Notes under the pieces: model-generated | Told to the model about the DNA's origin: nothing | Seen by the model: the letters and a program-made list of their open reading frames with translations, nothing else | Databases searched by the model: none | Assembly: GCF_001691415.1 (NCBI RefSeq) | Contig: NZ_LRRR01000005.1 | Location: 167,451-231,450, forward strand | Origin: Pararhodobacter sp. CCB-MM2 | Lineage (GTDB): Bacteria > Pseudomonadota > Alphaproteobacteria > Rhodobacterales > Rhodobacteraceae | Reading direction: 5' to 3' | Length of the DNA stretch: 64,000 nucleotides | Program-made: the position numbers and the translations under genes | In this document: piece by piece, positions 47,682-58,395 of the stretch | Numbering within the stretch: position 1 is the stretch's first letter | Layout: every line of letters starts with the position of its first letter

Positions 47682-50600
47682 TCAGTTCAAACCGGCCGGG
47701 CGCCGCAGATCCAGCGTCAGCGGGAACTCGGGATGCGGCACTTCCGGCACGGGGCGGTAGGAACCGGCTGTATGCCCATAAGGCTCGAACCGCGCAAGGC
47801 GGCGGGCCTCGGCCTCGTAGGCATTGACCGGGAAGGTGTCATAGTTCCGCCCGCCCGGATGCGCCACATGGTAGGTACAGCCCGCGATCGCGCGCCCCGT
47901 CCAGTCATCATAGATGTCGAATATGAGCGGAGTGTTGACCGGCAAGACGGGATGCAGGGATTCGGGCGGCTGCCAAGCCTTGTAGCGCACGCCCCCCACC
48001 GCCACGCCCGAGGTTCCGGTCCGCGCCAGGGGCACCGGCCGCTGGTTGACCATGACGCGGAAGCGGTCCTGATGCAGCGTCGTCAGCTTGACCTGAAGGC
48101 GCTCGACCGAGCTGTCGGTATAGCGCACCGTGCCGCCGATCGCGCCGGTTTCGCCCAGCACATGCCAAGGCTCCAGCGCCTGCCGGACCTCCAGATGCGC
48201 ACCTTCGGCCTCGATCTGGCCGCAGAAGGGGAAACGGAACTCGGCCTGCGCCTCGAACCAGACGGGGTCCATGTCGAAGCCATGCAGCCGCAGATCGGCG
48301 AGCAGGCTGAGCAGGTCCTCCCACAGGTAATGCGGCAGCATGAAACGGTCATGCAGCACCGTGCCCCAGCGGACCGGGCGGCCCTGCACCGGCGCGTTCC
48401 AGCAGCGCGCGATGATCGCTCGCAGCAGCAATTGCTGTGCAAGGCTCATGCGCGGATGCGGCGGCATCTCGAAGCCACGGAACTCCACCAGACCCAGACG
48501 CCCGGTCGGGCCATCGGGGGAATAGAGCTTGTCGATGCAGATCTCGGCCCGGTGGGTGTTGCCGGTGACATCGGTCAGCATGTTGCGCAGAAGCCGGTCC
48601 ACCAGCCATGCGGGCGGCAGCGGCCCGCCATTGACCGGGTCGCCGATCTGATTGAGCGCAATCTCCAGCTCGTAAAGCGTATCGTGCCGCGCCTCGTCGA
48701 TCCGGGGCGCCTGCGAGGTCGGGCCGATGAACAGCCCCGAGAACAGGTAGCTGAGCGAGGGGTGCCGCTGCCAGATCAGGATCAGCGATTTCAGCACATC
48801 GGGGCGGCGCAGGAAGGGGCTGTCGAGCGTCGTCGCGCCCCCGACCACCACATGGTTGCCGCCGCCGGTGCCGGTATGCCGCCCGTCGATCATGAACTTG
48901 TCGGCCCCCAGACGCGAGTTGCGGGCCTCGTCGTAGATCGCCTCGGTCGTGGCGACGCATTCCTCCCAGCTATGCGCGGGATGGATGTTGACTTCGATCA
49001 CACCCGGATCGGGCGCCACGCGGATCACATTGAGGCGCGGGTCATGCGGCGGGGAATAGCCCTCGATATGGATCGGCAGGTTCAGCTCGGCCGCCGTCAA
49101 CTCGGCATTGGCGATGAGCTCGAGATATTCCTCCAGCGTGTCGCAGGGCGGCATGAAGAGGCACAGCCGCCCGTCGCGCGGCTCCATCGCGATGGCGGTG
49201 CGCACCGCCCCGGTCGAGGGATCGACCCCCTCGCCCAGATGCAGATCCTGCGGCTGATAAGCCTGACGCTCGGCCTCCTTCGCACCCGGGCGCGAGCCCT
49301 GCGCATGGCCCGGCGTCACCGGCGGCAGCATCGCCGCCTGCTCGGCCTCCTCCTGCGCGATGCGGGCCTTCTCGGCCTCGACGGCGCGGCGACGGGCCTC
49401 GATCCCGGCGTGGAAATCGGGCAGCTGGACGACCGGCACCGTCGGGTCGGCGGGATAGCTGTAGGGATATTGCGCGGGCGGGATATAGGGCAGCGAGCCC
49501 AAGGGCAGACGGAAGCCGACCGGGCTGTCGCCGGGGATAAGGAAGATCTTGCCGCGCCGGGGTTTCCACAGCTCGGACCGCCATTGCGCGGGCTTGTCGG
49601 CCGATTGCCACCAGCGCTGGATCGGCAGGACATAGCCCGAGGCCTCGGTCAGGCCCTGATTGAAGACCCGCGCGTAACGCGCCCGATCCTCCGGGTTTTT
49701 CAGCTTGGAATTCTCGGGCGTGACATTGGCCGGAAGGTTCGATTCCTTCAAGATCCACTCGGCCGGGTCCTCATAAGCCGGCTGCGCGAAGCCCTCATCG
49801 AGCCCGAGGTTCTTGGCAAAGGCCGCCATGAAGGTCCCGGCATCATCCGAGGTCACCCGCTTCGACGGCGCCTCGCGCGCGACGAGGTCCGGGTTCTTCC
49901 AGACCGGCTGCCCGTCATGGCGCCAATAGAGCGAGAAGGTCCAGCGCGGCAGGCTCTCGCCGGGATACCATTTGCCCTGCCCGTAATGCAGGAAGCCACC
50001 GGGCGCGAAGCGCTGGCGCAGGCGGCGGATCAGGTCGTCGGCGAGGCCGCGCTTTTGGGGCCCGACGGCGGCGGTATTCCACTCGGCACTCTCGAAATCA
50101 TCGACCGAGACGAAGGTCGGCTCGCCGCCCATGGTCAGGCGCACATCGCCCTTCTTCAGCTCCGCATCGACCTTGCGGCCAAGCGCGTTGAGCCGGTCCC
50201 AACTCTCGTCCGAGAAGGGCTTGGTGATCCGCGGATGCTCGGCCACGCGAGTGACCGTCATGTCGAAGGCAAAATCCGTCTTCAGCTCGCCCGCCGCGGT
50301 GAAGCCCCCGGTGATCGGCGCGGCATTGCGGAAATGCGGGGTCGCGGCCAGCGGGATATGGCTCTCGCCGGTCAGAAGGCCCGAGGTCGGATCGAGCCCT
50401 ATCCAGCCCGCCCCCGGCAGAAACACCTCGCACCAGGCGTGCAGATCGGTGAAATCATGGTCGGTGCCCGAGGGGCCATCCAGAGATTTCACGTCCGGGG
50501 TCAGCTGGATCAGATAGCCCGAGACAAAGCGCGCCGCGAAGCCCAGATGCCGCAGCACCTGCACCAACAGCCACGAGCTGTCCCGGCACGAGCCCGATTT

Positions 50601-51125
50601 GACCGTCAGCGTTTCCTCAGGCGTCTGCACGCCGGGCTCCATGCGGATCGTGTAATTGACGATTTCCGAGATCTTCGCGTTCAGCCCGACCAGCAGATCC
50701 ACCGTCCGCTGCTTGGAATAGTCGAGACTGCCGATCAGCTGCGCCAGCAGCGGGCCTTCGGGCTCGGGCGTGCGGTAGATCGACAGATCCTCGCGCAGCT
50801 CTTCCGGATAGTCGAAGGGCCAATGCTCGGCGGATTCCTCGACGAAGAAGTCAAAGGGGTTGTAGACCGTCATGTCGGCGGTCAGATCGACCTCGATCTT
50901 GAACTCAGTCACCGGCTCGGGGAAGACGAAACGCGCCAGCCAGTTGCCATAGGGGTCCTGCTGGTGGTTCACGAAATGCCCGCCCGGCGAGACCTTCAGC
51001 GAATGCGAGATCACCCGCGTGCGCGAATGCGGCGCCGGCCTGAGGCGAATGATCTGCGGCCCCAGCGTGACCGGGCGGTCGTATTTGTAATGCGTCAGGT
51101 GGTGGATCGAGGCGTAGATTGCCAT
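47682..51125 (-). CDS. Transglutaminase / DUF2126 protein
   Basis: 1147-aa protein, first of the three-gene cluster. The N-terminus repeats the bacterial transglutaminase-like layout: a beta domain ([20 protein letters not shown]), then a catalytic core with Cys in [16 protein letters not shown], His in [14 protein letters not shown] and Asp in GLDPTSGL. From about residue 300 to the end is the large DUF2126 region, with MGGEPTFVS and [10 protein letters not shown] suggesting a metal- or nucleotide-binding amidoligase-like fold. No signal peptide. It starts about 100 kDa of uncharacterised enzyme; the frame is intact. Confidence 0.9.
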   Translation of the reverse strand: MAIYASIHHLTHYKYDRPVTLGPQIIRLRPAPHSRTRVISHSLKVSPGGHFVNHQQDPYGNWLARFVFPEPVTEFKIEVDLTADMTVYNPFDFFVEESAEHWPFDYPEELREDLSIYRTPEPEGPLLAQLIGSLDYSKQRTVDLLVGLNAKISEIVNYTIRMEPGVQTPEETLTVKSGSCRDSSWLLVQVLRHLGFAARFVSGYLIQLTPDVKSLDGPSGTDHDFTDLHAWCEVFLPGAGWIGLDPTSGLLTGESHIPLAATPHFRNAAPITGGFTAAGELKTDFAFDMTVTRVAEHPRITKPFSDESWDRLNALGRKVDAELKKGDVRLTMGGEPTFVSVDDFESAEWNTAAVGPQKRGLADDLIRRLRQRFAPGGFLHYGQGKWYPGESLPRWTFSLYWRHDGQPVWKNPDLVAREAPSKRVTSDDAGTFMAAFAKNLGLDEGFAQPAYEDPAEWILKESNLPANVTPENSKLKNPEDRARYARVFNQGLTEASGYVLPIQRWWQSADKPAQWRSELWKPRRGKIFLIPGDSPVGFRLPLGSLPYIPPAQYPYSYPADPTVPVVQLPDFHAGIEARRRAVEAEKARIAQEEAEQAAMLPPVTPGHAQGSRPGAKEAERQAYQPQDLHLGEGVDPSTGAVRTAIAMEPRDGRLCLFMPPCDTLEEYLELIANAELTAAELNLPIHIEGYSPPHDPRLNVIRVAPDPGVIEVNIHPAHSWEECVATTEAIYDEARNSRLGADKFMIDGRHTGTGGGNHVVVGGATTLDSPFLRRPDVLKSLILIWQRHPSLSYLFSGLFIGPTSQAPRIDEARHDTLYELEIALNQIGDPVNGGPLPPAWLVDRLLRNMLTDVTGNTHRAEICIDKLYSPDGPTGRLGLVEFRGFEMPPHPRMSLAQQLLLRAIIARCWNAPVQGRPVRWGTVLHDRFMLPHYLWEDLLSLLADLRLHGFDMDPVWFEAQAEFRFPFCGQIEAEGAHLEVRQALEPWHVLGETGAIGGTVRYTDSSVERLQVKLTTLHQDRFRVMVNQRPVPLARTGTSGVAVGGVRYKAWQPPESLHPVLPVNTPLIFDIYDDWTGRAIAGCTYHVAHPGGRNYDTFPVNAYEAEARRLARFEPYGHTAGSYRPVPEVPHPEFPLTLDLRRPAGLN

Positions 51126-51273
51126 GCCGGGTCCTGTCCTTTGGCCGGTGCGTGAGTCTGTCCCACCTTATTGGCCAAAGCGCCTGATGCCACCGGGAAA
51201 CGCGGAATTCCGCGCCATCGGGCCATTTTCGCAGGCAATTGCCCATGATTGAGGCAAGTCTTCGCCGAGACGC

Positions 51274-51303
51274 AAACCGCCGCCGAGCAGAACCCGGCGG
51301 CGG
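51274..51303 (-). terminator. Hairpin after cysNC
   Basis: A perfect nine-base-pair GC stem (51277-51285 with 51295-51303) with a nine-base loop, about 25 bases beyond the cysNC stop. Read on the minus strand it is followed by TTTGCG, so the T-run is short. Confidence 0.5.
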
Positions 51304-51328
51304 CGAAGATCTTGTTGTCCGGCCCTGA

Positions 51329-53230
51329 TTACGGGATCAGGCGGGCAATGATCGCATCGGCAGCTTCGTCAGCCGTCAAGGCCGTGGTGTCGATGCGGAT
51401 CTCGGGGCTTTCCGGCGCCTCATAGGGGCTGTCGATGCCGGTGAAGTTCTTCAACTGGCCCGAGCGTGCCTTGGCATAAAGCCCTTTCACGTCGCGCTCT
51501 TCCGCCACGCTCAGCGGCGTGTCCACGAAGACCTCGACGAACTCACCCGGCTGCATCATGCCGCGCACCATGTCGCGCTCCGACCGGAAGGGCGAGATGA
51601 AGGCGGTGATGACGATGAGACCCGCGTCGGTCATCAGTTTCGCCACCTCGCCCACACGGCGCACGTTCTCGACCCGGTCGGCCTCGGTGAAGCCCAGATC
51701 CTTGTTCAGCCCGTGGCGCACGTTGTCGCCGTCAAGCAGGAAGGTGTGCCGGTTCATCCGCGCCAGCTTCTTCTCCAGCGCGTTGCCGATCGTAGACTTG
51801 CCAGAGCCCGACAGGCCCGTCAGCCAGACCACCGCCGGCTTCTGGTGCTTCATCGAGGCATGGTGTTCGCGCGTGATATCCGTGGCTTGCCAGTGGATGT
51901 TCGACGCCCGGCGCAGCGAGAAGTGGATGATGCCCGCGGCCACGGTGGCGTTGGTCATCTTGTCGATCAGGATGAAGCCACCCAGATCGCGGCTCTCGGC
52001 ATAGGGCGCGAAGGGGATCTCGCGGTCGGTGGTGATATTCGCCACGCCAATGGAGTTCAGGTCCAGCGTCTTCGCCGCCAGATGCTCCTGCGTGTTGACG
52101 TTCACCTCGTATTTCGGCTGCGCAATCGAGGCCGAGACCGTCTGCGTGCCGATCTTCAGCCAATAGGCACGGCCCGGCACCATCTCATGCTCGTCCATCC
52201 AGACGATGGAGGCTTCGAACTGGTCAGCCACTTCCAGAGGCGCCTTGGCCGCGACGATCACCTGCCCGCGCGAGCAGTCGATCTCGTCGGCCAGCGTGAT
52301 GGTCACGGACTCGCCCGCTACCGCCACGTCACGGTCGCCTTCCAGCGCCACGATCCGCGCAACCGTCGAGGTCTTGCCCGAGGGCAGCACCCGTACCTCG
52401 TCGCCCGGGCGCACAGCGCCGGAGGCGATCATCCCGGCAAAGCCGCGGAAGTCGAGGTTCGGGCGGTTCACCCATTGCACCGGCAGGCGGAACGGCTTCT
52501 CCTGATCGGTGGTCGCGTCGACCTCGACCTCTTCCAGATAGGGCAGCAGCGAGGGACCGGTGTACCACGGCGTGTTCGCGCTGGGGGCGGTGATGTTGTC
52601 GCCTTTGAAGCCCGAGATCGGCATGGCCGTGAAGCGCTCGATGCCGATAGACTGCGCGAAGGTGGTGTAATCCGCGACGATCTGGTCGAAGACCTTCTGG
52701 TCGTAGCCCACAAGGTCCATCTTGTTCACCGCCAGCACGATGTTCTTGATGCCCAAGAGGTTGACCAGATAGCTGTGGCGCCGCGTCTGGGTCAGCACGC
52801 CCTTGCGCGCGTCGATCAGGATCACGGCCAGATCGGCGGTCGACGCGCCGGTGACCATGTTGCGGGTGTATTGCTCGTGGCCCGGGGTGTCGGCGACGAT
52901 GAACTTGCGCTTCTCGGTGGCGAAGAAGCGGTAAGCGACGTCGATGGTGATGCCCTGCTCGCGCTCGGCGGCGAGGCCGTCGACGAGGAGCGCGAAGTCG
53001 ATCTCCTGCCCCTGCGTGCCGACGCGTTTTGAGTCCGCTTCCAGCGCAGCCAACTGGTCTTCGAAGATCATCTTCGAATCGTACAGCAGGCGGCCGATCA
53101 GCGTCGACTTGCCGTCATCCACCGACCCGCAGGTGATGAAGCGCAGCATGGTCTTGTGCTGGTGGGTTTCCAGATAGGCGTCGATATCCTGCGCGATCAG
53201 CGCGTCGGTCTTGTAGATCGGGTCAGTCAT
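51329..53230 (-). CDS. cysNC: Bifunctional sulfate adenylyltransferase GTPase subunit / APS kinase
   Basis: 633-aa fusion. Residues 1-440 are the CysN GTPase, with G1 [16 protein letters not shown]3 DTPGHEQY and G4 NKMDLV, which drives APS formation with CysD. From about residue 455 an APS kinase follows with P-loop [26 protein letters not shown] and [14 protein letters not shown], making PAPS. Fusion of CysN and CysC is common in alphaproteobacteria. It lies 49 bases downstream of cysD. PAPS is used for sulfate reduction and by sulfotransferases such as the one at 21427. Confidence 0.96.
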   Translation of the reverse strand: MTDPIYKTDALIAQDIDAYLETHQHKTMLRFITCGSVDDGKSTLIGRLLYDSKMIFEDQLAALEADSKRVGTQGQEIDFALLVDGLAAEREQGITIDVAYRFFATEKRKFIVADTPGHEQYTRNMVTGASTADLAVILIDARKGVLTQTRRHSYLVNLLGIKNIVLAVNKMDLVGYDQKVFDQIVADYTTFAQSIGIERFTAMPISGFKGDNITAPSANTPWYTGPSLLPYLEEVEVDATTDQEKPFRLPVQWVNRPNLDFRGFAGMIASGAVRPGDEVRVLPSGKTSTVARIVALEGDRDVAVAGESVTITLADEIDCSRGQVIVAAKAPLEVADQFEASIVWMDEHEMVPGRAYWLKIGTQTVSASIAQPKYEVNVNTQEHLAAKTLDLNSIGVANITTDREIPFAPYAESRDLGGFILIDKMTNATVAAGIIHFSLRRASNIHWQATDITREHHASMKHQKPAVVWLTGLSGSGKSTIGNALEKKLARMNRHTFLLDGDNVRHGLNKDLGFTEADRVENVRRVGEVAKLMTDAGLIVITAFISPFRSERDMVRGMMQPGEFVEVFVDTPLSVAEERDVKGLYAKARSGQLKNFTGIDSPYEAPESPEIRIDTTALTADEAADAIIARLIP

Positions 53231-53279
53231 GAAAGGTCACCTCAGAGGGTGTTGAAATTCCGTGCGAAAAGCGGAGGGC

Positions 53280-54185
53280 TCAGAAATAGCCTTCCTGCTT
53301 CTTCTTCTCCATCGAGGCGGCCTGATCGTGGTCGATGGCGCGGCCCTGACGCTCCGAGGTCGTGGTCAGCAGCATCTCCTGAATGACCTCGGGCAGCGTC
53401 TTCGCCTCGCTTTCGACAGCGCCGGTCAGCGGATAGCAACCCAGCGTGCGGAAGCGGATCGAGCGCATCACCGGCTCCTCGCCGTCCTTCAGCGGGAAAC
53501 GGTGGTCATCGACCATCAGCACCAGCCCATCGCGGACCACGGTCGGACGCGGGGCCGAGAAGTAAAGCGGCACGATTTCAATGCCTTCGAGGTGGATATA
53601 TTGCCAGATGTCCAGCTCGGTCCAGTTCGAGATCGGGAAGACCCGCATCGACTCGCCCTTGGCCTTGCGGGCATTGTAGAGGCGCCACAGCTCGGGCCGC
53701 TGGTTCTTCGGGTCCCAGCGATGGTTGGCCGAGCGGAAGGAGAACACGCGCTCTTTCGCACGGCTCTTTTCCTCGTCGCGGCGGGCGCCACCGAAGGCGG
53801 CATCGAAGCCGTAGAGGTCAAGCGCCTGCTTCAGCCCCTCGGTTTTCCACATGTCGGTATGCAGGCTGCCGTGGTCGAAGGGGTTGATGCCCTTCTCCTT
53901 GGCTTCCGGGTTCTGGTAGACCAACAACTCCATGCCCGCATCGGCCGCAGCCTTGTCGCGCAGCTTGTACATGTCCTGGAATTTCCACGTTGTATCAACG
54001 TGAAGCAGCGGGAACGGCGGCGGCGAGGGGTAGAAGGCCTTCTTCGCCAGATGCAGCATCACCGCGCTGTCCTTGCCGACGGAATACAGCATCACCGGCT
54101 TCTGGGCCTCGGCAGCAACCTCGCGCAGGATATGGATGCTCTCGGCCTCCAGTCGCTGCAAATGGGTCAGGGTTTTCACGGACAT
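53280..54185 (-). CDS. cysD: Sulfate adenylyltransferase subunit 2
   Basis: 301-aa ATP-pyrophosphatase-type enzyme. The PP-loop is in [19 protein letters not shown], then [31 protein letters not shown] and the C-terminal [17 protein letters not shown] chose the ATG at 54185 ([15 protein letters not shown]), giving the normal CysD length; a longer frame to 54272 has no homology. It is the first gene of the cysD-cysNC operon and divergent from the LuxR-type regulator. Confidence 0.96.
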   Translation of the reverse strand: MSVKTLTHLQRLEAESIHILREVAAEAQKPVMLYSVGKDSAVMLHLAKKAFYPSPPPFPLLHVDTTWKFQDMYKLRDKAAADAGMELLVYQNPEAKEKGINPFDHGSLHTDMWKTEGLKQALDLYGFDAAFGGARRDEEKSRAKERVFSFRSANHRWDPKNQRPELWRLYNARKAKGESMRVFPISNWTELDIWQYIHLEGIEIVPLYFSAPRPTVVRDGLVLMVDDHRFPLKDGEEPVMRSIRFRTLGCYPLTGAVESEAKTLPEVIQEMLLTTTSERQGRAIDHDQAASMEKKKQEGYF

Positions 54186-54271
54186 TCCCGGATCCTTCTT
54201 GTTGGGCCCCGCACATCGGGCCCGGTCATTGGCATTGACGGCTGAGGTAACAATCGGCATCACATCAAACA

Positions 54272-54287
54272 CCCCCCAAATGGGGGG
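54272..54287. promoter_or_regulatory. Palindrome in the cysD / regulator intergenic region
   Basis: CCCCCC, AAAT, GGGGGG: a perfect six-base-pair inverted repeat 30 bases upstream of the LuxR-type gene and 87 bases upstream of cysD. Its position between divergent genes suggests an operator or a small RNA hairpin, but no evidence beyond symmetry supports this. Confidence 0.35.
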
Positions 54288-54316
54288 CCATCTGATTTTG
54301 CGCCGGAATTCGCCTG

Positions 54317-55303
54317 ATGTTGGGACAGCCTGAAGACGTCGCCCTGCTGTTGCGCCTCTCCGCCGCGCCAGTGGTCGACGGGGGCTGGGACGACTTTCTC
54401 AGCGCGCTCAAATCCCTCACCGGCGCCGAGACGGCCGCACTGCGCATCGACAGCGGCGGGGACCCGCTGATCTTCGGCGAGGCCTCTCTGCCCGACCCCG
54501 ACATCCTGTCCGGCCTGCGCAACGACCGGGTCTATGCTCAGGATGAACTCGCCAGCCCTTCGCCATGCCGCCTGATCCGCGTGGGCCGCCCCGGCGGTGT
54601 GCAGGGCATCCTGGTAATAACCCATCGGTTCAATGACTTCCGCGCCGTTGATGGGGCACATCTGACCCGACTGTCACCGCATCTCCTGCAAGCGCTGCGC
54701 AACTGGCAACAGCTCAACCGTGAGCGCACGCAGGCCTCTGAAGACCGCCGCATCGGCCGCGACCTCGGCCTTGGCTGGCTGTGGTTCGACAGCAATGCTC
54801 GGGTCGTTGCCCTGTCTGAGACGGCCGCCAAATTGATCGCCTCTCAGCCGGGCCTGCAACTGCCACAAGGTAGCCGGCTTGAGCCCGCCGACGGCCAACG
54901 CGCCCGCGAGCTGCGCCGCGCGTTCGAGAGGGCGTTCGGGGGCGAGACGCCCCTCCCCGTGTCGCTCGGGGGCACGTTGTCGCTTGGGCTTCACCCCGGC
55001 CTCACCCCTCCCGCCCCCGGACTGGAACCCGTGATACGCGGTGTTGTCCGTCAACCGCCGAAGGCCGCACAACTCGCTCCAGAGATTGTGTCCAAAGCTC
55101 TCGGCGTCAGCCGAAGCGAGGCCCGGCTCGCCGCCCAGATCTGTGACGGCGCGACATTGGCCGAGGCCGCCGATACCCTCGGCTGGACACTGGAGACGAC
55201 CCGCAGCGCCTCGAAACGGTTGTTCGCGCAGACGGGCGCGCGCGGTCAGCCGGACCTCGTCCGACGATTGCAAACGTCCCTAATCTGGTTCTCCGCCGAC
55301 TGA
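54317..55303 (+). CDS. LuxR-type helix-turn-helix regulator
   Basis: 328-aa cytoplasmic protein. The C-terminal 65 residues form a LuxR-type DNA-binding domain: [17 protein letters not shown], then [19 protein letters not shown] and [19 protein letters not shown]. The N-terminal 200 residues look like a GAF/PAS-like sensor region (for example [22 protein letters not shown]) with no named family. It is divergent from cysD, with a palindrome between, so it might control sulfate activation or itself; this is inference. No receiver domain. Confidence 0.75.
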   Translation: MLGQPEDVALLLRLSAAPVVDGGWDDFLSALKSLTGAETAALRIDSGGDPLIFGEASLPDPDILSGLRNDRVYAQDELASPSPCRLIRVGRPGGVQGILVITHRFNDFRAVDGAHLTRLSPHLLQALRNWQQLNRERTQASEDRRIGRDLGLGWLWFDSNARVVALSETAAKLIASQPGLQLPQGSRLEPADGQRARELRRAFERAFGGETPLPVSLGGTLSLGLHPGLTPPAPGLEPVIRGVVRQPPKAAQLAPEIVSKALGVSRSEARLAAQICDGATLAEAADTLGWTLETTRSASKRLFAQTGARGQPDLVRRLQTSLIWFSAD

Positions 55304-55453
55304 GTATCACGGGACGCGGCACTTTGCAGCCTGCCCCGCAAGGATCGGGATCCACGCATCTAGATGCTGGGCTGCGCCATTCACTAAGTGGAATTTCTAG
55401 CAGATTCACAATCGCTTATCCGAATAGGCTGCGAAAGCCTGACATTTCTGACC

Positions 55454-56428
55454 TTAGGCCAGACCCGCCTTCAGAAGGACGTGCAGGCGGATCAAGCCGA
55501 TCGGCTTCTGGTCCTCATCGACCACGACCAGCGCGGTGATGCGGCGGTCGTTCATGATGTTCAGGGATTCCGCAGCCAGCATCTCCGGCGGGACGGTGAC
55601 CGGGCTGCGCGTTGCCACCTCGCCCGCCGTCTTGGCCATCAGCCCGTCGATATGGCGCCGCAAGTCGCCGTCCGAGATCACGCCCGCAAGGCGCCCCTCG
55701 GTATCGACCATGCAGGCCAGCCCGAAGCCCTTCTCGCTCATGCGCAAGAGGGTCTCGGACATCGAAGTCTCCGGCTGCACCAGCGGCAACTCGTCCGCCT
55801 CATGCATCAGCTGGCGCACCAAGGCCAGCTTCGCGCCCAGCTTGCCGCCCGGATGGAAGACGCGGAAATTCTCGTGCAGGAAGCCGCGCTGCTCCATCAG
55901 CGCCACGGCCAGCGCGTCGCCCAGCGCCAACGTCAGCGTCGTCGAGGTCGTCGGCGCCATGCCGATCGAGCAGGCCTCGGGCGCGTTCGGCAGCAGCAGC
56001 TTCAGATCCGCCGCGCGCATCAACGTGCTGTCCAGCTTGCGCGAGATACCGATCAGCGGGATCGAGAAGCGGCGGGTGTGGTTGATCAGATCGCCCAGTT
56101 CGGCCGTCTCGCCGGAATTCGAGATCAGGATGCAGACATCGGCCTCGGTCACCATGCCCAGATCGCCATGGCTCGCCTCGGCCGGATGGACGAACTGCGA
56201 GGGCGTCCCGGTCGAGGCCAGAGTCGCCGCGATCTTGCGGGCGATATGGCCGGATTTGCCGATGCCCGACAGCACCACCCGACCCCGGCAGCCCAGCATC
56301 GCCTCGACGGCGGGCACGAAATCCACGGGCAGCTCGTCCGCCATGCGCAGCACGGCCTCGGCCTCGGCCTTCAGGACGCGGGCCGCAGCGGCGCGCACGG
56401 TCTCGGCATTGAGTCGGGTGTTTTCCAT
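55454..56428 (-). CDS. kdsD: Arabinose-5-phosphate isomerase (KdsD/KpsF type)
   Basis: 324-aa enzyme converting ribulose-5-phosphate to arabinose-5-phosphate for Kdo of lipopolysaccharide. The SIS domain shows VVLSGIGKSGHIARKIAATL, STGTPSQFVHPAEASHGDLG and SNSGETAEL. LPNAPEACSIGMAPTTSTT follows, then two CBS domains, the second ending DDGDLRR-type (VISDGDLRRHID) and NDRRITALVVVDED. I chose the ATG at 56428 (MENTRLN), in line with the family; the frame to 56566 is longer. It stands alone here. Confidence 0.94.
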   Translation of the reverse strand: MENTRLNAETVRAAAARVLKAEAEAVLRMADELPVDFVPAVEAMLGCRGRVVLSGIGKSGHIARKIAATLASTGTPSQFVHPAEASHGDLGMVTEADVCILISNSGETAELGDLINHTRRFSIPLIGISRKLDSTLMRAADLKLLLPNAPEACSIGMAPTTSTTLTLALGDALAVALMEQRGFLHENFRVFHPGGKLGAKLALVRQLMHEADELPLVQPETSMSETLLRMSEKGFGLACMVDTEGRLAGVISDGDLRRHIDGLMAKTAGEVATRSPVTVPPEMLAAESLNIMNDRRITALVVVDEDQKPIGLIRLHVLLKAGLA

Positions 56429-56528
56429 GCCGTCTGCATAGACGAATTCCCGCCTCTGTCCAACGCGGCCCCTTTGACCCTGCCCGGCCCCGAGGCTAGG
56501 GTCGCGGCCGAATAACACGGGGTGTTTC

Positions 56529-57389
56529 ATGCGCTTTCTCGGCGTGGACATGGGCGGCACGGGCACACGCTGGGCGACAAGTGATGGCTCGCGGGGCGAA
56601 AGCGCCGGCGCGACGGGGCTGGTCTTCGACGCCGCCGCCCGTTCGGCCTTCGAGGCCGCTCTCGCACCGATGCGCGCCGACGGGCCCTTCGCGGGCGCCT
56701 ATCTTGGCGTGACCGGCGCAGGGTTCGAGGACGATCCGACCTTGCGCACCCTTGCCGGCGCGGTGCTGGGCCTGCCCGCAGAGAGCGTGACGATCGTCAA
56801 CGACATGGTGCTGGCGTGGCAGGCTGTCTGGCCCGAGGGCGGTGGCCATCTGGTCGCGGCGGGCACCGGCTCGGTCGGGTTCTCGATGGAGGGCGGCGTG
56901 ACACTGGTCGGCGGGCGCGGGACGCTCATCGATGACGGCGGCTCGGGCGCGTGGATCGCGCTCAGGGCACTCGACGCGCTTTGGCGATTGATCGATGACG
57001 ATAGCGCGCCGAAGGGTGCCGAGATCCTCGCCGATGCCGTCTTCGGCGCCATTGGCGGCAGCGACTGGGAGGCCACGCGCCGGCATGTCTATGGTGGCGA
57101 TCGCGGCGCCATCGGGCGACTGGCGCGCCCTGTCGCCGAGGCCGCGCATCTGGGCGACCCCTTGGCCTTGGAACTGATGGCGCGCGCGGGCGGTGAGCTA
57201 GCCCGTCTGGCCCGCGCGTTGGTCGCCCGCGCAGGAGAAGCCCCTGTGGCGGTGATCGGCGGGGTCTTGCCGTTGCACCCGGAAATCCGCACGGCGATGG
57301 AAGCGGGAACACCCGGCATCGCCCTGACCTTCCCAACCCCCGACGCGCCCGCCACCGCCGCGCGCCTCGCCAAGGAGCTTGCCCGATGA
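56529..57389 (+). CDS. BadF/BadG-type sugar kinase, probably N-acetylglucosamine kinase-like
   Basis: 286-aa ASKHA-fold ATPase. The phosphate-1 motif is FLGVDMGGTGTRWATSDG at the start, phosphate-2 AAGTGSVGFSM near residue 115, and the adenosine motif near VAVIGGVLPLHPEI. The first residues fit BadF/BadG/BcrA/BcrD proteins, which include eukaryotic-type GlcNAc kinase. The next gene, murQ, overlaps its stop by four bases, so a role in recycling amino sugars of the cell wall is likely. AnmK is a different fold family, so I do not call it that. Confidence 0.85.
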   Translation: MRFLGVDMGGTGTRWATSDGSRGESAGATGLVFDAAARSAFEAALAPMRADGPFAGAYLGVTGAGFEDDPTLRTLAGAVLGLPAESVTIVNDMVLAWQAVWPEGGGHLVAAGTGSVGFSMEGGVTLVGGRGTLIDDGGSGAWIALRALDALWRLIDDDSAPKGAEILADAVFGAIGGSDWEATRRHVYGGDRGAIGRLARPVAEAAHLGDPLALELMARAGGELARLARALVARAGEAPVAVIGGVLPLHPEIRTAMEAGTPGIALTFPTPDAPATAARLAKELAR

Positions 57390-58264
57390 GCAGCACCGAA
57401 CAAGCCGCTGCCCGTTTCGCCGGCATCGAGGATTGGTCTTCGGACGATCTTGCGTCGGCCCTGCTGGAAACGCAGCTCGCCGCCGTGGCCGCCGCCGGCG
57501 CCGCCAAGGGTGCCTTGGCGCAGGCGATCGACGCCTGTGCCGAGCGCCTTGGGCGCGGTGGGCGGCTGATCTACCTCGGAGCTGGGACCTCGGGTCGGCT
57601 TGCGGCGCTGGATGCGGCCGAGCTGCCGCCAACCTTCGACTGGCCCTATGAGCGCGCCGTGGCCCTGATGGCAGGCGGTGCGGGCGCGTTGATCAAGGCC
57701 GTCGAGGGGGCCGAAGACAGCCTGACCGAAGCGCCCGAGGCGCTGGCCACGCTGGGATTGGCGCCTGAGGACGTGGTGATCGGCGTTGCCGCTTCGGGAC
57801 GGACACCCTTTGTGCTGGCGGGCCTCGCCTTCGCGCGTAACCAAGGTGCGCTGACGCTGGCGATCACCAATGCGCCCGAGGCCGCGCTGGCAACCGCCGC
57901 CGAGATCGCGCTGGTGGCCGAGACGGGGGCCGAGATCATCGCGGGCTCGACCCGGATGAAGGCCGGGACGGCGCAGAAGGTGCTGCTCAACTGCCTGTCG
58001 ACGGGGGTGATGATCCGGCTGGGCTATGTCTATCGCGGCCGGATGGTCGAGATGCGGCCGACGAATGTGAAACTCCATGCGCGGGCGGTGGCGATGGTGG
58101 CCGAGCTGACCGGCGAGAGCCGTGAGGTCGCGGCCAGGGCGCTGGAGACCGGAGGCACGATCAAGCGCGCGGTGGTGATGCTGACGCTGGGGATGGATGC
58201 GGCGGCCGCAGAAGAACGATTGCAGGAGTCGGGCGGCCTGTTGGCGCGGGCGCTGAAGGCATGA
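57386..58264 (+). CDS. murQ: N-acetylmuramic acid 6-phosphate etherase
   Basis: 292-aa SIS-fold lyase splitting the lactyl ether of MurNAc-6-phosphate to GlcNAc-6-phosphate and D-lactate. LIYLGAGTSGRLAALDAAELPPTF carries the phosphosugar loop and a catalytic Glu. VVIGVAASGRTPFVLAGL and AGSTRMKAGTAQKVLLNCLST are typical MurQ blocks, followed by RGRMVEMRPTNVKL. Length is normal. Overlap with the upstream kinase gene supports a recycling operon. A REP-type palindrome follows its stop by six bases. Confidence 0.96.
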   Translation: MSSTEQAAARFAGIEDWSSDDLASALLETQLAAVAAAGAAKGALAQAIDACAERLGRGGRLIYLGAGTSGRLAALDAAELPPTFDWPYERAVALMAGGAGALIKAVEGAEDSLTEAPEALATLGLAPEDVVIGVAASGRTPFVLAGLAFARNQGALTLAITNAPEAALATAAEIALVAETGAEIIAGSTRMKAGTAQKVLLNCLSTGVMIRLGYVYRGRMVEMRPTNVKLHARAVAMVAELTGESREVAARALETGGTIKRAVVMLTLGMDAAAAEERLQESGGLLARALKA

Positions 58265-58270
58265 GCGAAA

Positions 58271-58395
58271 GGTGGGGTGAAACCCCACCCTACGCGGCGG
58301 GATAGGGGGGCGATCCGGGGTAAGACTCAAGAGCCGCCTGATCACTACGTGGGTCCATTCACGCGGAAAGCCGTAGGGTGGGGTTTCACCCCACC
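58271..58395. repeat. Inverted pair of REP-type palindromes (REPIN-like)
   Basis: Copy 2 (58271-58294, plus orientation) and copy 3 (58371-58395, reverse orientation) share the stem GGTGGGG / CCCCACC, the TGAAA loop and the CCTACG tail with the single copy at 8606. They face each other across 76 bases between the convergent murQ and guaD genes. Copy 3 overlaps the guaD end and supplies its TGA. The pair can form a large hairpin and could end both transcripts. Confidence 0.82.

Noticed and set aside
47643..51155. Very long open frame on the plus strand (1170 codons)
   Set aside because: It is antisense to the transglutaminase/DUF2126 gene, whose protein shows real motifs; the plus-strand product is Arg/His/Gln-rich without any domain. 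GC-rich codon use leaves the opposite strand open.
56529..57389. AnmK (anhydro-MurNAc kinase) because of murQ
   Set aside because: The protein is 286 aa with BadF-type motifs; AnmK is about 370 aa and belongs to another family.
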